DNA of 64,000 nt from the NCBI GenBank assembly GCA_963662155.1, contig OY759272.1:48360399-48424398 (forward strand). Direction: 5' to 3'. The notes beneath the pieces are model-generated. The model was not told the DNA's origin. It did not search any database and saw only the letters and a program-made list of their open reading frames with translations. Position numbers and translations under genes: made by a program. This DNA is from Lamellibrachia columna (Eukaryota > Annelida > Polychaeta > Sabellida > Siboglinidae). Shown in pieces: positions 59,183 through 64,000 of the stretch. Each line of letters starts with the position of its first letter. Position 1 is the stretch's first letter.

Positions 59183-59345
59183 AAGATTTAGCAAAACTGC
59201 CATCCAAGACAAAATACTCAGACGCGTGGATATGGAAGCCATTGGCTGATCGAGAGTCCAACAATTTTTCATCTATGTATCCTTCTGAGATATTTGTCAA
59301 TATTGCTTTTAAACACATTCACGCTGCTAGCATTTACAGTACTTG
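59183..59345 (+). pseudogene. Second copy of the 6370-6545 segment; possible hAT transposase C-terminal remnant
   Basis: Aligned blocks with 6370-6545 include ggaagccattggct, gagtccaacaattttt, catctatgta and ttttaaacacattcac. This copy keeps an open frame: LAKLPSKTKYSDAWIWKPLA, then DRESNNFSSMYPSEIFVNIA, then FKHIHAAS. The order W, K, then N-rich turn, YP and a hydrophobic helix ending in AAS is like the hAT dimerisation domain. No hAT termini were found around it. Confidence 0.45.
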
Positions 59346-59601
59346 TTATAAACACGTACACTACTAGGTTTCTTATGCGAAACAAAGCGTTCACACGTTG
59401 TGTTTAAATAAAATAAGGTCTATATTATGTAATTGTCAGCACACATCTCGCTTTTTTTGCAAAGTGATGCCGGATGCACAGCCTACCATTTCTATAATTG
59501 TAAGTCTCCCTATATCCTAAACAGCAAAATAGAAACACGTAGTTTTATACATTATGTAAAGGCATACTATACACGTACACGAAACTGCTGTACAGACCAA
59601 C

Positions 59602-59774
<173 letters not shown>

Positions 59775-59825
59775 GCACGTTTACCACGACTGAATATGGA
59801 CCACCCGGTCCAAATTCCACATTGG

Positions 59826-59876
59826 TAAATGGACCCCGTGTAAATGGACCCCGGTCCGTTTACACGGGTCCATTTA
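59826..59876. repeat. Near-perfect 51-bp palindrome
   Basis: The left arm taaatggaccccgtgtaaa and right arm tttacacgggtccattta differ by one g. The centre (tggaccccggtccg) is itself self-complementary. It adjoins the (TA)n tract. Confidence 0.88.
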
Positions 59877-60432
59877 CAATACGGCGCTCAGCGGAACGTT
59901 ATCGCCAGTAAGAAGCCGTTCTCAAGGCGGCTCCCTCAGAGTGACCGAGGAGCCGATATGACACCCCTTGTGAATCGCAACATAAATCTTTTCGGGAATT
60001 GAGTATTTAATGTTTGTTATAAGAAAAGTATCATATGAACACCAAAACGTCTGGAAATTTAAATTAAGGTGATCAGCCTTAACAGTAACCCAGGATTGTG
60101 AACGAGAACTTAGGTCTATACAGAAATAAATAATTTAACTCGTCCCAATCTTCTCGTGTCGTGCAACAGTGCCCACGGAAAATTACAGAATATTTTAATT
60201 AATACATTTTCCTACTGAACCGGTTAATAACATCATAACAGTAGAACACGCCAACCACTGTTCAAAGTAAAACAAATCCGAACAAATGTGTATTCGTTCT
60301 CTAACTGCTGTTAGAATGTGACAACAGACGAACGACTGGGTGTCAATGGAGCAATGTGGACACGGAGACAAGTACATTGTATGGCAGTAGTAACTTAGCG
60401 ATGACGCCCGTTAACCATGACAATATAACGCT
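59877..60432. other. Sequence without a supported gene
   Basis: Nothing recognised. A short minus frame at 60195-60377 has no familiar content. Confidence 0.45.
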
Positions 60433-60436
60433 CGCT

Positions 60437-60496
<60 letters not shown>

Positions 60497-60497
60497 C
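60433..60497. repeat. (CGCA)n microsatellite
   Basis: About 16 units of cgca. Confidence 0.97.
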
Positions 60498-60599
60498 TGT
60501 TTACTGCTATTAACTGAATAGTTTTATTTTTGCATTATGTCTATTTTATTACACAGCACTGTTTTCAAACGTAAAATTGCCAGCTAATTGATAACAATT

Positions 60600-61016
60600 G
60601 TTATTTAGCCGCGGGTCGGAATGTCCAAGATGTCCATCGCAAAGAGCAATTGCGGTCAGCGGCCTCGCTGCCGTACATATTATGTAAAACGACTGTCGAT
60701 ATGACGGCTGATATCACTCGAGCACAAGCCTCCCTAGCGACAGGCCGTCGTACGCGCGCCAGTGCCGCGAGGGCAGACGGTTGACCCTTCGCGTTGGTCG
60801 GGCGAACACACTCGACTAGACGCGGCATTATTGCGGATGTGAGTCAACTAGGACGGCGTCGGTTTCTCCACACAACATCAGCGCTGATTTCTTAAACCGG
60901 AAGCCTTCGTAAACTGCATCAGCGGGGAGTTTTATCTTAATAAAAAACCGCTGTCGAGGCACGTAGGATGTGCAAACACCTGCCGCAAAACTGCTGAGTA
61001 ATCGCGGCATGGTGCG
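60600..61016. promoter_or_regulatory. CpG-rich island-like segment with two short tandem minus-strand frames
   Basis: Dense CpG (tcgtacgcgcgccagtgccg, ggcgtcggtttctcc). On the minus strand a 60-codon frame 60828-61010 starts MPRLLSSFAAGVCTSYVPRQ. Its TAA overlaps the ATG of a 75-codon frame 60601-60828 starting MPRLVECVRPTNAKGQPSAL. A tatatacatatatttattc lies about 25 bp upstream of the first ATG. The protein identities are unknown. The TAATG overlap would matter in a bacterium, but here it is probably chance, so I list the segment as a possible promoter/first-exon island only. Confidence 0.35.
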
Positions 61017-61434
61017 AATTTGACACGACCGAATAAATATATGTATATATTGATAAGAAAACTACTGTAGCTGTAGTAACGGCAATGCGACAACAACTAG
61101 GCTAGTTGAGACATCGTCGTGTCTACTCGGTAGACATAAGCATTTTGCAGATGTCCTCTAAATGAGTTGTCACTGCGCGAGGTCTTTGTTTGGTCTGCAC
61201 AACCTAATTTTAATGATTGGTCTGAAAAATAGCAATATGCGAACAAGTCCTGTTACAGCTAAAAAAAAATTCTACACTTGAGGTGGGGGCGGGGGGGAGC
61301 ATTAGCTATTTCAGATTGCACTGAGACATTTAGACATCAAGTAAAGCAGTTATCGTCTGCAGTACTTCCCTTGCACCAGCCGTGTATGTTGCTACTGTTG
61401 GTGGACAAGGCTTCCCATAAACCACACTGTACTG
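61017..61434. other. Sequence without a supported gene
   Basis: Short G-rich run ggtgggggcggggggg at about 61281. Nothing else. Confidence 0.45.
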
Positions 61435-61504
61435 TCACGTCACGTCACGTCACGTCACGTCACGTAACGTCACTTCACATCACGTCACGTCATGTCATGT
61501 CATG
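61435..61504. repeat. (CACGT)n pentanucleotide repeat, about 14 units
   Basis: cacgt iterations with later tgtca variants. Each unit junction forms acgtcac, a CRE half-site-like heptamer. Confidence 0.96.
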
Positions 61505-61779
61505 CTGTTTCCTTGGTATTAATCCTTGTTTTACGCTGATACATGTTCTCCGTGGACACTTGCTGAAATTAGAGTGACACGCACTTTGTCATTCAAGGCT
61601 TTCATGACTATCGTTAAATGTATAATAGTGGACACAATTTATGGAATATTTTACACTGAGTACACTGTAGAGTTAATGTATTCGTCTTGATAAAACTCTA
61701 GTTTTTTAACTAAGCTCCATATAATCGTAATTTTTTTATTTGTACCATAGCGCTAACCCGGGTAGGTCGGATTATAGCC
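61505..61779. other. Short AT-rich spacer
   Basis: Nothing recognised. Confidence 0.5.
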
Positions 61780-61917
61780 GAAGGAAGGGACGAAGGAAGG
61801 AATGAATGAAGGAACGAAGGAACGAACGAAGGAAAGAACGAACGTACGAACGAACGAACGAACGAACGAGCGAGCGAGGGAACGAACGAATGAACGAACG
61901 AACGAACGAACGAAGGT
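61780..61917. repeat. (GAAC/GAAG)n tetranucleotide tract
   Basis: aagg and gaag units pass into gaac and gagc units. Frames full of NERTNERTNER are artefacts. Confidence 0.96.
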
Positions 61918-61997
61918 TGCGACTGGCGGTCACTACGCGTCGCCTCAGTCGGTTGCTATGCTTCTCGCCTGCGAGTGGTCAGTGCACTCACAACCCC

Positions 61998-62062
61998 ACT
62001 GCCGCACTGACGGCGAACACTGCCGCACTGACGGCGAACACTGCCGCACTGACGGCGAACAC
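61998..62062. repeat. 21-bp tandem repeat (cactgccgcactgacggcga), 3 copies
   Basis: Identical copies. Confidence 0.95.
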
Positions 62063-62581
62063 TTAACAATGAACACACTTCGGATGTATTAATGGATTAT
62101 TCTGTATTATAGGCATACGTAAGTTTTTTATCTCAATAATTTTCTTTAATATAATTTTTACACATGCACAATTAAGGACATGCATCGTATTTGTCAATAG
62201 CTATATATAGCATTTAGTATTGCAAACAATGCTTGTTACTGACGAATGTTTGCAAGAATACTTATAATTATTTTTAAACACCATTAAATAATCATGTCTA
62301 CACAATCGTAAACTAACGGGTCAATAAAATTACATGTTTAATATGATTCGTTGAACAGTAGACCTTCCGTGAGCAATCTAAACGTGCCCAGACGTAGAAG
62401 CGGCAATTAGCTGGTGTGATTTCACACGTGCGTTACTTAATACACCAGCTCCTCTTTCTGTCGTTTCTACTGCAACTTGGCCCCGTCGCAAGGACACTTA
62501 TGTCGGCGGCACGAATACACGGCGTGTTTCACGATCGCAACCATGTTGTGAGAAACACTCGCCAAATCACAGTGAGAAATT
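62063..62581. other. Sequence without a supported gene
   Basis: A plus frame from 62416 is open but unrecognised. Confidence 0.45.
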
Positions 62582-62589
62582 ATCTAATG

Positions 62590-62963
62590 CAGGGGTTCCA
62601 AAGCTGTTTCCTTGAGCCCCACCCACGGAGCTGCTAAAGCCACTGGGGCCCACTGTATTGGAAAAAAAAAAACGATCGATACAATTGAAGATGTGCATTT
62701 TTATTAAATCAAAATATATTATATATATATAATTTTTAGAATATGTCTCAGTTGCCCGGGGAAAAGCAGCACACGCTTAATTCAATTTGCGGGGTCTAAT
62801 GGGTTAAAGGATTTGTTTACACACAATTAAAGTGGACATTGCGTTGTCCCTACCTCAAAGCATCCCGCGGACCACCTGAGGTCCGCGGACCACATGAGGA
62901 CGGCGGACCACATGAGGACGGCGGACCACCTGAGGGCCGCGGACCACAGTTTGGGAACCCCTG
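62590..62963. mobile_element. hAT-type non-autonomous element, 374 bp, with perfect 8-bp TSD
   Basis: It starts caggggttccaaagctg and ends cagtttgggaacccctg, an inverted terminal repeat of about 16-20 bp with few mismatches. Identical 8-bp flanks atctaatg lie at 62582-62589 and 62964-62971. The cagggg-ttcc-caaa terminus and 8-bp TSD are typical of hAT elements. An internal 18-bp tandem repeat (ggaccacatgaggacggc, four copies) lies next to the right terminus at 62869-62940. No transposase is encoded, so it must have been moved in trans. Confidence 0.9.
62869..62947. repeat. 18-bp subterminal tandem repeat inside the hAT element, 4.4 copies
   Basis: Units ggaccac(c/a)tgagg(t/a/g)c(c/g)gc. The last part-unit runs into the terminal inverted repeat. 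Repeated subterminal motifs are where hAT transposases commonly bind. Confidence 0.9.
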
Positions 62964-62971
62964 ATCTAATG

Positions 62972-64000
62972 GACGGTGCGAGGTATTACGAGCAACTTGT
63001 AAAAGACTCTGGGCCACTTGACGCCTCTGGTTCCAGTCTACTATAACATATTGTGTTAACATTTACACTAAGATGTTTTGCCGATCGGCATTTACTAACT
63101 CGACAGACCGGCATACTTTCAGAATTTCCGTTCTTTCGCCAATTTTGTGTCGGCGTATTAAAAACCATATGAGTATGCCTGCCAGCATACATGGGTTTTA
63201 GAGATGTGTTTGAATGTGAACAACTGCCTCCGTGGCCTAACATAAACCCGCACATTAAGAGATCATTTACAATGTCATGCCGCATATGCAGTAGATATGT
63301 TACGTTTAATATAAATGGACTGTATGCGTGATGCATGACATTACCTGCATGGGTGATCAAGACTGTGGCGTAGACATCCTGGTGACCAAAGACATAACGT
63401 GCAACAGTGAATCAGGGAATCTGGAATGTATCGAATAGGATATCGCTGTTAGCCAACAATTCTGCCCGCGTTCTGTGTCAGTCGAATGCATTGCATAAAA
63501 GTCGCTTATATGACGAATTATGAGATGTTATTTAATGGGAAGAAAATGCATTTATTCGGCAATTTTAAGGGTTTAACATGTTGGCTATTTGACGGCAATG
63601 CAGTTACTGCATGAGGCAGATTTGAAAACGCATCCATATGTTGCATAATCTGTCAATATCGAACGATTGCGACGGGATTAAAGAATTTACATGTACGTGA
63701 GTTTAACAAGAACAAATTTATTTTTGACCCCAAAAAATAACAAATAATGAACCAGTAGACTTATTAGAGATATGCATTTACACAAATAAATTAGATATAC
63801 ATATATAATAATACAAGTGTGCATACATCGTTATTTGAAACCAGTATATAAAACATAATTAATTAAAACAAAAACCTTTTAATTTTAAAACAAATAGGGG
63901 TCAGTGGCTACATTAAGACATACTGTCGCTATCATAGGTGCCATCCCATTTATGACAAATAATTTATTTGGCCTTTTTAATTACACGTCTATCTCAATTA
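62972..64000. other. Sequence without a supported gene, to the window end
   Basis: Frames at 62986-63360 are unrecognised. AT-rich from 63.7 kb. Confidence 0.45.

Noticed and set aside
60601..61010. Two overlapping minus frames joined by TAATG, like a bacterial operon
   Set aside because: The surrounding sequence is eukaryotic, the frames are short and unrecognised, and CpG-rich DNA readily lacks stops.

Overview
This is a eukaryotic nuclear segment, most likely from a metazoan with an intron-rich genome. It is AT-rich and has no long real open reading frames, no operon-like gene packing and no Shine-Dalgarno/ORF pattern. It carries remnants of animal-type mobile elements: a tRNA-headed SINE, C-terminal fragments of non-LTR retrotransposon polymerases, and hAT elements with 8-bp target duplications. 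I suspect a lophotrochozoan marine invertebrate (mollusc-like) from the SINE style and minisatellite load, but the sequence alone does not prove a phylum.

The dominant content is tandem repeats. About twenty minisatellite arrays with unit lengths of 14 to 60 bp, plus microsatellites, cover roughly 20 kb, near one third of the window. The large arrays are 47 bp (4.65-5.65 kb), 51 bp (19.8-22.05 kb), 30 bp (22.5-23.9 kb), 59 bp (24.4-26.2 kb), 49 bp (31.75-32.8 kb), 24 bp x ~145 (33.0-36.5 kb), 33/30 bp (38.6-39.2 kb), a second 59 bp array (44.2-46.8 kb) and 60 bp x 45 (55.8-58.5 kb). Every very long open frame in the window lies inside one of these arrays, and I treat all of them as by-products of repetition.

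Between the arrays lie interspersed repeats. They include a 945-bp hAT element (6.0-6.95 kb), a 374-bp hAT element (62.6-63.0 kb), and a MITE-like family with AATTAC-rich termini, one copy of which hosts the SINE at 10.2-10.5 kb. A ~0.65-kb unclassified repeat is present twice in inverted orientation (36.5-37.2 and 50.1-50.7 kb). There are also decayed non-LTR retrotransposon polymerase ends at 43.9-44.2 and 47.3-47.55 kb. The 59-bp array at 44.2 kb appears to have grown out of such a polymerase fragment.

Protein-coding content is sparse and only candidates can be offered: a 67-nt exon with strong splice signals on the minus strand (28.03-28.10 kb), a terminal-exon candidate on the minus strand (53.41-53.68 kb), an internal-exon candidate on the minus strand (18.43-18.68 kb), a possible first exon encoding a membrane anchor (30.59 kb, plus strand) and a short acidic ORF (28.85 kb). 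I could not assign any of them to a named gene. Candidate promoters are a CRE/TATA arrangement near 15.54-15.63 kb and an exact RFX X-box near 42.2 kb. By eye, CpG is scarce from 0-48 kb (except 14.7-15.6 kb) and common from 48 kb onward, which suggests a boundary between germline-methylated and unmethylated chromatin. I found no convincing new multi-gene system; the unusual biology here is repeat birth and homogenisation.
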